Part shown: one piece after another, positions 1 to 11,647 of the stretch
How the letters are laid out: each line of letters opens with the position of its first letter
Numbering within the stretch: position 1 is the stretch's first letter
From: Kryptolebias marmoratus
Lineage: Eukaryota > Chordata > Actinopteri > Cyprinodontiformes > Rivulidae
Direction: 5' to 3'
DNA length: 64,000 nt
NCBI RefSeq assembly: GCF_001649575.2
Contig: NC_051444.1
Location: forward strand, 22,114,228 to 22,178,227
Program-made: the position numbers and the translations under genes
Notes under the pieces: model-generated
Database searches by the model: none
Seen by the model: the letters and a program-made list of their open reading frames with translations, nothing else
What the model was told of the DNA's origin: nothing

Positions 1-684
1 TAGCATTTCTACAACGGCATTTCTTGTAAGATGTTCCTAGTCTGCAGTGGTCAGAACCTATTAAAAGTGGTAGAAATAGTAAATTGTTGACAGTGTCATG
101 GGTGCCCAGAGTTGATTGGTGGATGTCAGAAGCTAAGACTGACTAGTGTTTTTTTAATCCTATAGAAGAGGCACTGATAACAATCATGTTGGATCTGATA
201 TGAGGGTGTCAGAAGAAACCTACAAAGACTGCACACCAGTCAGCGTGACCGTGCTAACCTGTGTCTGCCACTGAAAGCAGCCATGGACATGCAAACAATA
301 GAACTCAGCTCATAAACAATAATTATTTAAACAAATCTGCCTATCTTTATTTCAAAAGTGCACTCCAGCAGATGAAAACATTGTCGCACACCTATTAGAC
401 ATCTTTCCCGATGGCTCTGTTCTCCTTTAGAATATTGTGAAATAATTATGTACACTGCCATACAGCAAATATGGTTTCAAAGTTTGAGCAACACAATGAT
501 GAATTTGAAATGTCAACTTGGCCTTAAAATTTACTACATCTCAAGCAGTTGCCTGTGCTGATCAAAGATGCCTGGTCCCCAGAGATGCCACTTGAAACTT
601 GTAACTCCTAAAGGATCTGTTAATTTGCAGTTTGGTCACTTCTCACTCATACATTTGTGGGTATATATATTTTAACACAAAATA
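1..684. other. Non-coding stretch, nothing recognised
   Basis: AT-rich sequence with stops in all frames. I see no exon-like segment, repeat or motif here that I can support. Confidence 0.6.
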
Positions 685-1405
685 TGCTCACCGACCACTT
701 TATTAGGTCCACCTTTCCAGTACTGGGTTGCACCCCCTCAGCCATCAGAACAGCCTTAATTCTTCGTGGCATAGATTCAGCAAAATGTTGAAAACGTTCC
801 TCGGAGATTCTGGTCCATATTGACATGATAGCATCTCATAGTTGCTGCAGATTCATCAGCTGCACGTCCACGATGAGTCTCCTTTTCCACCACATCCCAA
901 AGGTGCTCGATTAGACTGAGATCTGGTTACCGTGGAGATTGTTGGAGTTCAGTGAATCCAGACCCATCAGAACATGTCATGTTTTTCTAATTTCTTATTG
1001 TTCAATTTTGGTGAGTCTTAATGAGCTGTAGACTCAGCTTCCTGTTCTTAGCTGGCAGGAGTAGCACCCAGGGTGGTCTTCAGCTGCTGTAGCCCATCTG
1101 CTTCAAGATTGGACGTGTTCAGAGCTGGTATTCTGCATCTTTTGTTTGTAACGATTGGTTGTCTGAGCTACTGTCGGCTTTCTGTCATCTAGAACCAGTC
1201 TGCCCATTCTCAATTTGACATTAACAAGACTTTTTAGTCTGCACAAATGCAGCTTACTGGATATTTTCTCTTTTATGGACCAGTCTCTTAAACCCTAGAA
1301 ATGGTAGAGTGCAAAAATCTCAGTAGACCAGCAGTGTCTGAGATATTTAGACCAGCCCTTCAGGCACCAACAACCCTACCACATTCAAAGTCCCTTAAAT
1401 CCCTA
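685..1405 (-). mobile_element. Tc1-like DNA transposon remnant, internally deleted
   Basis: The left end reads tgctcaccgaccactttatt, the recognisable terminus of a widespread fish Tc1/mariner-type element. The sequence then runs as the reverse complement of the 3' part of a transposase gene, up to about 958. After that it jumps to the antisense of an earlier part of the gene (about 985-1405), so the middle of the element is missing. Many stops and indels make it non-functional. The far terminal inverted repeat is not recognisable. The family assignment is from memory of teleost repeat sequences, not a search. Confidence 0.75.
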
Positions 1406-1994
1406 TGACAGTTTTGTGGCAAAGGGGGGATCGGCTCAAGATTATGTAAGAAAAGTTGCTCTTTTGCTGTGTAATATACTACGCCATTGCCTGGCCATCT
1501 ACATGGCTTAGTATCCAAATCAATGCAGAGGTGCCACTACCCATTGTGCTTTTTACTTTTATTTAAGCCCTAGTTTTCTGTTACTGGGTGGTACATGTTT
1601 TTACTCCATTTAGATGGACTTTAATTTTAATTTTTTTCACTTCAGGTTGCTCAGTCCAGTTTTCTTTTAAAAGTGTTTGAAAATACGCCAAACGTGAACA
1701 ATTTACACATTTTATTGTAAAACATGGACATTTTGCCCTATGGGGTATTGAAACCGTAATATTGGCTAAAGCTTTTGGCAAACAGCCGTAAAGATCAAGT
1801 TGGCCAGCGGTCTAATGTTCGTCCAAGTCAAACATTTTTTTTCTGTGGAATTTCATTATAGTATAGTATATAAGACATAAGGTCCATGTGTAAGAAATAA
1901 TAAATATCTTATCCAAGTGAATGGAAACAGCACTGATGTGTATGTGTATGTTCACTCAGAGGACACCCTGTGTGTCTCCTGCTCTTTGTGGAGG

Positions 1995-2022
1995 TTCCTC
2001 CTCCTCCTCCTCCTCCTCCTCT
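1995..2022. repeat. (TCC)n trinucleotide tract
   Basis: A run of about nine TCC units opens a wider polypyrimidine region extending to about 2320. Confidence 0.85.
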
Positions 2023-2586
2023 TCCTCACGGAGCTGTTGCTGTGCTTGTGGAGAAATCTGATGCCACCATTTCATTCAGAGTGCTTTTCTGTGGCCGGCG
2101 GCCGACCGGCTGCATTTGTCACCACTGCTTTTCATGTCACCACTCACCACCTGCTCCCCACATTCCTCTACATTCTCTCAAAGACCTCGGTCCCTCCTCC
2201 TCTGCCTACTGCTCTTCTTCTTCATCTTTCTCAACTCCTCCTCCACCATATTCTCCTTTTCCTTTCCTCCTTTCTGTGAGTCCTATCAGCCAGCTCCTTC
2301 TTCTCCAGCTCCTAATCTTCAGCTGCTAGTCGTTCCATATATTTTGACCATTTTCAGTAATTACTTATTGTGTTTATACCCCTTTTTTAAACTTAAAGGG
2401 TACAGTTTGCACTGAAATGCTCATCTGAATGGAGCCTCTCTCTCTCCTTTGGTCCCTGGCACCCTCTCCTCCTAACCCCTCCCGCCTCCCTTATTCTCTT
2501 TTCTGTTTGCCTTCAGAAGCTGCCGACTAGAAGACAGCATTCACCTGCCGCCTGACACTGCACAAACCAGCTGCTACTGTACCCCT

Positions 2587-2624
2587 ACACACACACACAC
2601 ACGCACACTCGCACGCGCACACAT
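2587..2624. repeat. (CA)n microsatellite, impure
   Basis: Alternating CA with CG interruptions (cacgcacactcgcacgcgca). Confidence 0.85.
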
Positions 2625-3456
2625 ACAGCCAGCCCTGTTGGGTTATTGTCAGAATGGCTTTGGAAACAGAACAGAAAGCAGGCCATTAAACAAAAGCTGA
2701 AAAAGTCCCTTTGGTCCTGCCTCTGATGCTGCTGCCGTGTGCAGACTAAACATACAAGCCCTACACACGCGGCCCAAAGCAGGAGCTGCTGATCTGGTTT
2801 TATCAAGAAAAAAAAACAACGACTGGCGTTTAGCATTTGTGTTGTTCATCGTTGTCGGCTGAATGGCTTCACAATGATGAGGAGCCATCAGCGAGATAAT
2901 AGAATAAAGCACCTTGGGTTATTTATGAGAATGGCTTTAATGTGAGCAGCTCTCCGGTGCCTGCCAGAGCATGGACCCCCACAGAGTTTCCAAAAGGGGC
3001 CTCGTAATGTCAGGAATGCCTCCCTTTCTCAGTCAAATGTCCCACATGTGTGGGGGTCAGGTAACTGTGATGAATGAAAACAAGGGCCAGCTCTTCTTTG
3101 TCTTCTAACTGGAAACATAAAGGTGCATCGTCCCCACAAAGATGTAAACCAGGGGGTGGAGCATGTCTCCAACCAATCAAGGGCCACTTCTTAGTTAGAG
3201 TACAGTCGATCGCACCAAAGGAGGCTGAATTCTTCATGCCAAACGTTGTTGTGATTGTAAAGGGCCCGTGAGCACAAAATAAGAGTTGGTGACGTGTTGT
3301 ACAACTTTAGGTCCATCTAGCTCCTAACCATGGATGATGGCATCGTTCTCTCAATATCTGTCATGCTAAAATGTATGAATTTTCTGCTCACTGTCATGGT
3401 GGAGGAATTTAAAATCAACAGGCTATGGGGGTGGACGTGTCTGACCTCATGAGTTG

Positions 3457-3476
3457 TTATTATTATTATTATTATT
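3457..3476. repeat. (TTA)n microsatellite
   Basis: Nearly seven perfect TTA units. Confidence 0.9.
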
Positions 3477-5129
3477 AAAACTACAGGGTTTTATTCTGTC
3501 TTCCTTACTTTTTTTTGTTTCAACAAGGCCTCTTAGTCCTCTCACTTTGTTTCCACATTTGCATAAACCACGACTGATTAATAACACGTCCTCAGACTTT
3601 TGGGACCCTACTGGATGTACAGTATCTGCTACAGCTGGGGCTCTGACTGGAGCTGCTTATGTGAACAGCTAAATCTGCTAATAGTTTATTTTATATTTAA
3701 AAAAATAACAAAAAAATAAATAACTAAACAAGGACAGTCACAGATTTGTTTCTGTAAAAAAATACAAAACTCTAACCAATAAGAAATAGCTGTATTTTTA
3801 AAGTTACCAGCACACGATTTTACAACACATGCAGGTTGAAGAAAAGGTTTGAAGGTCCTATGCTGCCCCCTTGTGGCACCCATAATTCATTGATGTATGC
3901 CAACATGTTGGTGAATTGTAATAATATTAAAAAAAAAATTAATTCCAGCCTTAATGAATCCAGACTGTTTTTTTTTGATGAATACAGACACAAAATCTGT
4001 ACATAGTTTTAAAGATTTTAGGATATCAGAAAAAATAATAGTAAAACGAAAAATATTAGGTCCTTCTCATGTTTTACAATTAGATAATTACAACCTCAGC
4101 CAAACAACACAAACCATCTACCATGTGATCATTTAACAAAGTGTGCCACTTTACTTTTAAACAGGTATTTTCCTGGCAGCTTCTCTACAGAAACCAACTT
4201 TATTCTGTCGTTATCTTCAGCATTAAACATACTGACCGAGGTCTGGTCTGAGGGGGGAGCGTTTTTCTTTTTTTCTTTAATTCCCCAGCGTCTTTGAGCT
4301 TAGCCTACAGAGTTAATTTACAGGGTCATTGACTCCTGGGAAAGATTATAAACTGTTTTGAATGTTTTTCTGCCTTGAAAAAGGCTTCTCACTGTAGAGT
4401 AATAAACTTCAAATGGCCTGATAACCCTTCCTAAACAGGAGGAGCTCAGTTGCTGATGACGAGTTAATGCTTTTGATTAGCAGCATCTGGCTCCTACTGA
4501 CCCCCTGCCCCCAATTACTAACACACACACACAGTGCTAATGCAGTTTGACTTTATGGTTAAATATATCATAATGCAATGTATATAACAGACTTTTCTGT
4601 TATATAAAACCATAAAATTCAAAGAGTACTTCAGTAGAACTTAAAAAGTAAAAACAATCAGTAGGAGGCGAGTATATAAAATGAGACTTTATTGAAAGAA
4701 CAGCAGCATAGAATGTGTATAAATGAAACACAAGTACAATGAGCTCTTATGTAGCCTTTTTGGTCCGACACCAAAATGGTCGTATTAAAACCTGTTTGTT
4801 TTTCTGCGAGACTGTCCTATGTGCCTGATTTGTCCTGCCAACTCACAGCCACAGGTCCGATCCACCCATTCAGTCTCTGTTCCTTCCGAAGGTAATGTAC
4901 TGCACGTCGTCTTGCCTTAATCAAGCTTTGTGAATCACTGCAACAAATCCACTCTCACCAAGTTACACACAAACCTAATTTATTCCACTTCTGGAGTCTA
5001 ACTGGAGTAGCGTCACGGCTGCTTTTATTTTCTTAACCTGACTCATTTCAGTGAGGACCGTGAACTACAAGTCAGACTCTTAAAGAGATCCGAACACCAC
5101 GGTTTTTTTCTTCACAGCACTCCCGGAAC

Positions 5130-5330
5130 GTCACTGCAGACCAATCAGCCGCTGCTTCACGTGAAGCGGTTGCGGTGGCCCATCTCTCGTTCCGCCTGCC
5201 AGTCAGCTCTGCTCCCCGCGCAGCTCTGTTGCTTCAGACTCAGAAAGAAGTCCCTTCAGCCGCTTTAAAGTAATCCTTAAAGTCAGTGGGGACATTTAGC
5301 ATTGAGCAGACCTGCAGAGAGCAGACGGAG
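5130..5330 (+). promoter_or_regulatory. Candidate promoter and non-coding first exon (orphan)
   Basis: This GC-richer island sits in AT-rich DNA. It holds a CCAAT box (5141-5145) and a CACGTG E-box (5158-5163) inside a perfect 14-bp palindrome (5154-5167). About 130 bases of exon-like sequence follow and end in a strong splice donor (ggag|gtgagt, donor GT at 5331). No coding exon on the plus strand can be assigned to it. It could be the first exon of a gene or lncRNA lying outward of lto1, or a chance arrangement. The elements are seen; the promoter function is inferred. Confidence 0.4.
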
Positions 5331-5484
5331 GTGAGTTAGTGTGCAGAAATCTGTTTCTGTTGTTGTTTAACTCCACAGTTGACTATGATGAAGGATGAAC
5401 GTTTCTTTGAGCAGGTAAATAACATCTGATAAGATGTTAGCATATATAAAAGAAAAATACATCTTATGCTAATTTGCTGGTAAA

Positions 5485-5800
5485 AGGCTTGCACTTGTAT
5501 AGTGCTTTACCTAGTGCAAGAACCCCAAAACACTTCACACTACAGTCAGTCATTCACTCATTCATCCACCCGTTTACACACTGATGGTGGTGAGCTACAC
5601 TGTAGCCACAGCTGCTGTGGGGCGGGCTGACAGAGGTGAGAATGCCATCACACCGGCGCCACCGAGCCCTCCGACCACCACCAGTAGGCAAGGCAGGTGA
5701 AGTGTCTTGCCCAAAGATACAACGGCTGAACCTTCCGGTTACAGGACGAAGCCCTACCTCCTGAGCCACTGCTGCTGTTACAGCCTCAGTATATCTTGTA
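5485..5800. repeat. Dispersed teleost repeat fragment (retroelement-type)
   Basis: The segment begins with a phrase like 'cttgtatagtgctttacc' and contains 'caaaacacttcacactacag' and 'agtgtcttgcccaaagatac'. I recognise these from a very common fish interspersed repeat, probably a non-LTR 3' region. It is degraded and carries no functional frame. Confidence 0.6.
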
Positions 5801-5854
5801 GAGAGCACATCAGAGCCTTACAGTTATATCAGTTTGGGTCAAAACCTTGTAAAC

Positions 5855-6110
5855 GACATTAGATCTGAACTTGTGGGATATCGTAAGATCTCAAGTGTGT
5901 GTTGAAGACGACTTGCAGCTACAACAACACCAAAATTTAGCTCGGTATCTGTAAAACTGGCTGAGCTGTAGCCTTTTCTTGTGTTTGCTAAGGTTGCAAA
6001 GCCGCGGCTGCCATCTTAAATAAGTTTGACTTGAAAAGTTAACGAGCTGTAGATGTCCATCCAGTGGTTACATTCTTAGTCGGTGGTGGTGCGTTATAAT
6101 GAATTGTTTC
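5855..6110 (-). repeat. Modular repeat family A, copy 1 (reverse)
   Basis: This is the reverse complement of the family A unit seen best at 59.5-60.4 kb. Shared phrases on this strand include 'gcagctacaacaacaccaaa', 'ctgtaaaactggctgag' and 'gtagatgtccatccagtgg'. It has one unit and no clear terminal hairpins. Confidence 0.75.
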
Positions 6111-6680
6111 TGCACAAGGTTGTTTTAAAGTCTCGTTACATCACCCCCACACACATACACACTGACACAGAAGGTGTCACTGGCCCAAGCTGCTAACAGT
6201 CAGCTGTCAGAAACTCCCACGCTTTGGTGAACATCTGTGTCAGTTGGTTTTTCAGCGTGTAAAAGCTCCGTCTGCACCGTCAGCACTTTTTCCACGCGAC
6301 CGGAGCCGTTGAACCCGGGTTCAGGTCAGCGAGAGGCAGATCACACAGACTGGATGTTCAAAACGGTCAGCAAGTAACACTAATAATGTAACAAGGAGTG
6401 GGCTTGTTCTAAGGTTTTAAGGCACGGAGATTAAAGGTTTTATTAGTCATAAATGTAGCAAAACCATCTGTATGATGTGTTAAGTCAAGATTTGACCAAA
6501 ACAGCTATTACCTTGTTATTTCAAAACACAAGATGGATCTTATTTTAAAACTCTGTCTTAAATATTGGAGGTGATATGCCTTTATACCTTCAATCCTGAA
6601 TTATTCTTTCGTTTACATAATGAATAAATCTAAAGCACTCCTCATTTCTTCACATTCTGCTGCAATAAAGTCAGACTCTG
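6111..6680. other. Non-coding stretch downstream of lto1
   Basis: I see no feature. A very short frame beginning MFKTVSK at about 6354 ends after seven codons and has no support. Confidence 0.5.
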
Positions 6681-6685
6681 TTGTT

Positions 6686-6695
6686 TTTATTTATT
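6686..6695 (-). terminator. lto1 polyadenylation signals
   Basis: Two overlapping AATAAA hexamers occur on the minus strand (read as TTTATT on the plus strand). They lie about 150 bases beyond the lto1 stop codon, giving a short 3' UTR of the usual length for a housekeeping gene. Their position makes them the most likely 3' end signals, but the cleavage site is not visible. Confidence 0.55.
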
Positions 6696-6841
6696 TTTCA
6701 ATGATAGTTCCTCAGACTTCCTGAAGGTCTTAGAAAGATCCCCGGGTTACAGACAGTTTTATGGAGCTCACTGGGGAGTGTTTGACAGCATGTATACTGT
6801 GACCACATCAGGTCTCAGTAAAACCCAGTCGCTGGGTCCAG

Positions 6842-6998
6842 TTAAAAAGTCAGTGCTGCTGAAGACAACGGGCTGGATACCTGTCTGAACTTGGCTCGGA
6901 GCTTCTCCGTGTTGTCCTGCAGCTTCACAGACTGGGGATCATCGAGAGGAGAGTCCTGGATCAAAGCCAGGAGGGTGTCTAGTGCCTTCACTCGCTTT
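6842..6998 (-). CDS. lto1: lto1 coding exon 4 with stop
   Basis: 157 bases complete Arg80 and encode residues 81-131 plus TAA (6844-6842). The acceptor is tgtctgcag|A. The conserved '[10 protein letters not shown]' lies in the middle and the C-terminus is Leu-Thr-Phe. Confidence 0.9.
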
Positions 6999-9389
6999 CT
7001 GCAGACACACAGACACAGATCTAGCATCTAGGTTTTACATATGTAGGAAGGGCAAATGATGGCGATTTCCAACAAATGTTATTACAGACAGGTGATGTCA
7101 TCAGCTGAGTGTCCGAGACTTGGAGCAAAACTGGACAGAGGATCTCCAGTTTTCCATGAAGATGACAGAAAATGATCAAATACTTCAATGTAGTAGGAAG
7201 GATTTACTGCTTGATGCCCTGCTGATTTTGTAAGATTGCTCACTTGGATTTTTCTTCTTCTTTATCAGTAACAAAAGTTTCATTTAAAAAGAAAAGAGAG
7301 AGAACATCATCCAACAATCTACAAAAAAAAACAAAAAAAAAACGCTTTATATAAAAATTGCATGTCATTGAGTGAAATAAGTAAAACAGAACCCAGTCCT
7401 TGGTGGAGGGACCTTTTGTTGCAGACAGACATTTCTTGTGTTTCTCCTCCTTCAAACAGGGTTTGTCAAGTCGACGCCAAAGAGCTCGTCTGACTGCAGC
7501 ACCTTCTCCCAAGGCTCCTCTAAATCATTTAAATGTTTACTGTGTCTTCATGAGCAGGGAGACCTCACAGCGCAGCGTGTTACCAACCGTGGTCCCGGCT
7601 TCAGTCCGAACAAACCCCTCCTGTGTAGCTGTGGGTTAATCCTTTACCTCTGTCATCATCATCCTCACCCAATGGTACACGATCCTCCGAACCAATTTTT
7701 GCCCCAATTCCTGATAATCACACCAAAAGCTATCACCTTCTCACCAGACTTTTGGCTGATGAGCTTGTAGCTCATTCCAGTCTTGTGCTGATCGACTCTT
7801 GTCTCTGACCTCCTCTGACAGCTCCGTGGTCTGGTCTATAGAGCGGTAGAAACTGATTGTGTTTACAGCGTCTGTCATTACTTTAGAACAGACTGGTATT
7901 ACTACACCGTTGCCACCATATTCATTGTTTCTTCCCCACACTCTTTAGACAACATTTATCTTAAGAAAGGAGCTAACAAAACAGCTTTAGACTCTTTAAG
8001 GAAATGATTGTAAAGTCGTATTACTGTAATGATGATTAGACAGGCACACTCAAAAGACGGGTTTGCAGCCGATTTTATCAACTAATGATCTTTTTGGCTG
8101 CAGAAGACCAACAGCTGACAAGGGCATGGAGGAGAAAGATAATATGATCAAGACAACAAATTGTGATAATACGAAAATACGGTTTTGAGCCTTTTTTTTT
8201 TTTTATTTGTGAAGAGTATTTTCTGTCTCAACCCAACTTTTTTTTTTGAAGTGAGGTAGAATGTGGGATTGAAAACTGACAAATTTTCATCTCGTTTTAA
8301 GATGACCTTACCTAGATTTGTTATCCGTGCTGTGCTGTAGAAGACACTTCCACGTGATGGCAAAGCCATAATAGAAGGAAACCTGTCTGGGGAAAAGAGA
8401 CGGTGATTTGGTGCCGGAGTCCGATCGGATGCTGAGCGAACCTGGGTCCAGGTTAGAGCACGGCAAGCGACTCAGCGGGGATCCAAAACGACCCATAATC
8501 CACCTTGCTCACCTCAGAGGACAGCTTGGCTCCATGAGCGGCTCCGTGTCTGCGGCCGTCCTTCAGCCCCTGACTGGTCCCCTTCTCGAAGCCCTCCTGG
8601 TAGCCCTCACCTCGAAACCTGCGACAACAGACAGCACTTTATTTAACACGGATCGCTCTTGAAATGACGCCGGCATTTGGATGCAGACTATAGTTTCCCT
8701 CTGAAACTAGGTAGGATTTAGACACCTTGGGACTTCATCAGGTTTGACATTTTAACCCTGACGTGTCTGACTCTTTCACACAAACATTTATTCGGGGAAA
8801 AGACTCGTATAAGCAAACTGGAAACTGTCACAACCTAATACACTGAAACCTTAATTAGGATATGTAATGCAGTCTTTCAGGAACTCAAATTAGCATAAAA
8901 CTGTATTTGTCATGCTTCCGTGTTGACAGACGCCTGAAACGACTTAATAAGATGTGATGACGCATATCTGGATATACTGTAACTAAAAACTGTATATTTT
9001 TTTATTTTTAACCCAAAACATACATAAAACCGTGAGTGTATTTAGTTATACTGAATAAAGCTGATGTCACTTTAAACAAGAATACAATTTTGATGATATT
9101 TTTGCCCAAAAAAGTGCTTAGCTGGCTGTTGTGTTGCAGCTCTTTGTGAGAGTAGCCTGGCTAGCTACTGAGACCAGCCGCGCATGCGCAACGGACTTAT
9201 TTCAGAAACTTTTCTGTTTCAGCTCCGTCCGCACCAAAAAAAACAACCCACTTTCTGCTTCCTCTCGTCCGACGTTCACGCACCTCTGTAAGCCGGACGA
9301 GTTTTTTTTCCCCCTCAGCAAACTCACCTTTCATCCGCTAAGAGAATGCTGTCGAACAGATCCTCCGCTCCCCGTCCGCCTGCCATCAT
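6842..9389 (-). CDS. lto1: LTO1 (ORAOV1), ABCE1 maturation factor
   Basis: LTO1 pairs with YAE1 and brings the apo-form of ABCE1 (Rli1), the ribosome-recycling ATPase, to the cytosolic Fe-S assembly targeting complex. Coding exons are 9389-9328, 8618-8513, 8382-8312 and 6998-6842. All splice sites are GT-AG and the joined frame encodes 131 residues (human about 137). Residues 13-21 carry the conserved 'DSILLADER' core. Residues 26-62 form the family's deca-GX3 repeat, with Gly every fourth residue except Ser at 54 and 58. '[10 protein letters not shown]' follows at 62-71, then a helical C-terminal half with 'PLDDP' and 'KLRAKFRQ'. The protein ends in Leu-Thr-Phe, comparable to the hydrophobic/aromatic terminus used to dock on the targeting complex. 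The start is the first of two adjacent ATGs (9389-9387 and 9386-9384). A GTATCC donor at 6880-6875 could split off the last 12 codons, but the read-through ending fits the family better. Confidence 0.93.
7205..7950 (-). mobile_element. Tc1-like transposon remnant in lto1 intron 3
   Basis: Antisense Tc1-like sequence starts with 'gccctgctgattttgtaag' (terminal region) and continues through 'gactgcagcaccttctccc'. It reaches the N-terminal transposase region at about 7780-7850, where the minus strand still reads '[11 protein letters not shown]'. Several frameshifts and deletions make it inactive. It lies in the same orientation as lto1, inside the intron between exons 3 and 4. The relic also contains a long poly-A stretch (about 7321-7342). 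The family call is by recognition of conserved phrases. Confidence 0.75.
8312..8382 (-). CDS. lto1: lto1 coding exon 3
   Basis: 71 bases encode residues 57-79 plus two bases of Arg80, including the conserved '[10 protein letters not shown]'. The acceptor is ccagacag|G and the donor is AG|GTAAGG. Confidence 0.94.
8513..8618 (-). CDS. lto1: lto1 coding exon 2
   Basis: 106 bases complete Arg21 and encode residues 22-56, which hold seven of the ten GX3 glycines. The acceptor is tgtcgcag|G and the donor is GAG|GTGAGC. It ends in phase 0. Confidence 0.94.
9328..9389 (-). CDS. lto1: lto1 coding exon 1
   Basis: 62 bases encode residues 1-20 plus two bases of Arg21. The donor is AG|GTGAGT. The start region is GC-richer than its surroundings and the 5' UTR probably extends to about 9420-9500. 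Confidence 0.92.
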
Positions 9390-9954
9390 CTCGCTCCGCC
9401 TGACCGAATCGCTCGCTCTACAGGAAACGGGAGGAGTTCCTTTTCTTCTTCGGTGGTTTCACTGCGGTTTGTAATCAAAGCAAAGGCGCATTACCGCCAC
9501 CATCTGCTCTGGAGGATGACCCCTTCTGTTCCAAGTTATCCAAGATCCTCTGTATGTAAGAAAGTAAAAACAAAAGTAAATAAATATTTCAGCGTTGCAT
9601 CCTACTTCTAGCAGGTCATTAAAATTAAAATGAGATTCTGAGTTTACCCCCCCCCCCGCCCCCTCTCAGCTCATGTCACCCCTGCCTGAGTCATACTCAG
9701 TGCATTCAACAATAACAGCTCTGTTGTTTCTAGTTTAAAAATGACCTCTTCTCTGCTTAACCTTTCTGTTTTCTCTTGGCAAATTATTTTTTTAAAGACA
9801 TACAGAAATCTACCTCTTATAAATAAATATTTCCCTTTTTATCCAATTCTATTTTTGTCTTTTTCCCCCCTACAACAACCCTCTTCCATATCACCCTTTC
9901 ATCTGTCTTTTTTTTTCACTGACTGACCATCATAATGCAAGTCTTACTCTGCCC

Positions 9955-10066
9955 TAACCTCATCGTTTATGAATTTGCTATAAGATGATCTGAGTCTTAA
10001 ACTCTGGCATTAAAGCCAGCAGCCGATATGCATTCCTTCAAGGAGTGCTATCTATGCCTTTAATTT
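9955..10066 (+). repeat. Family A right-end module only
   Basis: Only the right terminal part of family A is present. 'ataagatgatctgagtctta' is followed by the hairpin-like 'gcattccttcaaggagtgc' and a 'gcctttaat' tail. No internal unit precedes it. Confidence 0.65.
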
Positions 10067-10789
10067 GCAATCTTACTGGAGTTTTTCCATGGAGCTGTTA
10101 TGCATCTCTGACTGCTCTTTGCTGCCCACAGAGTATGCAGACACTTGCACTCACTGGCACATGGGTCCAAAATGATCATTCTGCAAAGCTGGTTCTAAAT
10201 CTAATTCAGCCAGTCTGTTCCAGTTCAGGTCTGCGCAGCCCTTCACAGCAAGTGAACTCCAATCCACCCCCACTTTTTGTTGGAAACAAAATAAAGCCGC
10301 TGCACTGCCAAGACCTCGGGAAACACAGTAATCATGCACAGGAAGCTTTCATCCGCACCGGCCCCTCCATCCCCACCTCGGGTGCTGCCCCCTAAGGTCA
10401 GCTGTCACCGTGTGTCTAAATGGTGTGTGTGAGTGGACCGTGGGTCCGATTTTCAGTCGCTGATGGAGAATAATCATCGGCTGAAAGCCAAGCAAAACAG
10501 TAAGGCCAGTGAGCACTTTTGTGATCTAATTGTTTCCTGATCCCGCATTCACCTTTAAGTCGTTCCGGCCCTCACGAACACGAGAACAACATCAGAGGAG
10601 AGACATTCGCCACCACGTTTTTCCACAAGGGTCCACTGATCGGATCCCGTTCAGCGTGCCACTCTGCAGGGCTGGCGGCTAATTTTAAAATGCAGAAGAC
10701 GTTCACACGGGAAAAGTTGTTTGTTGCAGTGGTGGACCGGTTGACACACGAGGCTGTAATAAACAAAAAAAGCACGCGCGCTCATGGGA

Positions 10790-10897
10790 TGGTTAATTTA
10801 GGTTTACCAATTAACCAAACATGCATGCCTTTGGAATGTGTCAGCAGAACCCAGACAGGCGCAGGGAGAACATGCAAGCAAAGAGCCCCAGACTGAG
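10790..10897 (+). repeat. Family C dispersed repeat fragment
   Basis: Phrases 'ccaattaaccaaacatgcat' and 'gcagggagaacatgcaagca' match the common fish repeat whose fuller copy lies at 45.7-46.0 kb. Confidence 0.65.
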
Positions 10898-11647
10898 GCA
10901 CATGTTAGAGCTGCACATAACTGCATTTGGTTTCTAAAAATCAATCCATACAGGTTAACCTAAACTTTGCACATTGGAGTTTAGTTCTTAGCATTTAACG
11001 TGTCTTTTTTATATTTGTTTTGAGTGCAGCTGTGATTTAGTCTTTCTTGCTTTGAGGTGAAATTGCTAACCACTACACCACATGCACTTCCCCACTTTAA
11101 AGCCGATTATTTTTGTTCATCATCAATAAAAACAGAAGCAGAGCAGGGCAGTAAAGCCAACCTGCCAGCTCCAGTACACTGCTTTTATCGTCAGGATAAG
11201 CTGGCGTTCTGTTCTAGTTTTTATTTGCTGAAATTTCTCGTTTTGCCGAACTTTATGTCTTGTGGGTTTTGATTTTTGTTCCCAGTTTTTGGAGTTCCTG
11301 TCTCTAGATCCTTATCCGTTACCCATCATCCATCTGCATCCACTCGTTTCATCTCTCCTCATGGTACATATGCTCCTTGGTTTTCACTGACCAGTTCCAA
11401 ATCCACAAACAATCTGCTGTTGGTGGGTTTCCACATCCCTCCTGCTGTGTTTATTGATAAGCGACTGTACCGAAAAATTGTTGCATGTAAAAAGTGCAAA
11501 TTATACAAGTTCTATAATAGATGTTTGCTTGTGCAGTTGCTCTTGAGCGTCAAATGTGGCTTCTTCACAGCAGAGGGCGCTGAAAGATAAGCAGAAGTTA
11601 ACAAAAGGTTTTTTTCTCCTTCCCGGGTACTGAGATCATCTGGTCAG

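Larger units (their letters stand above)
1406..5100. other. Non-coding stretch with simple repeats
   Basis: No exon-like segment seen. The stretch contains pyrimidine-rich DNA (about 1990-2320), microsatellites listed separately, and AT-rich DNA with short A or T runs (about 3690-3960 and 4560-4720). Short open frames at 1917-2415 are low-complexity Leu/Ser/Pro translations of the CT-rich tract and not genes. Confidence 0.55.
9400..11640. other. Non-coding stretch upstream of lto1
   Basis: No exon-like segment found. It holds a poly-C run (about 9647-9662) and CT-rich DNA at 9840-9920. Two repeat fragments are listed separately (9955-10066 and 10790-10897). Confidence 0.55.

Noticed and set aside
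1917..2415. Three overlapping plus-strand frames as genes
   Set aside because: Low-complexity translations of a polypyrimidine tract in three frames.
6875..6881. Splice donor CAG|GTATCC ending lto1 exon 4 early
   Set aside because: No matching downstream last exon was seen on the minus strand. The unspliced reading gives a family-like length and an aromatic C-terminus.
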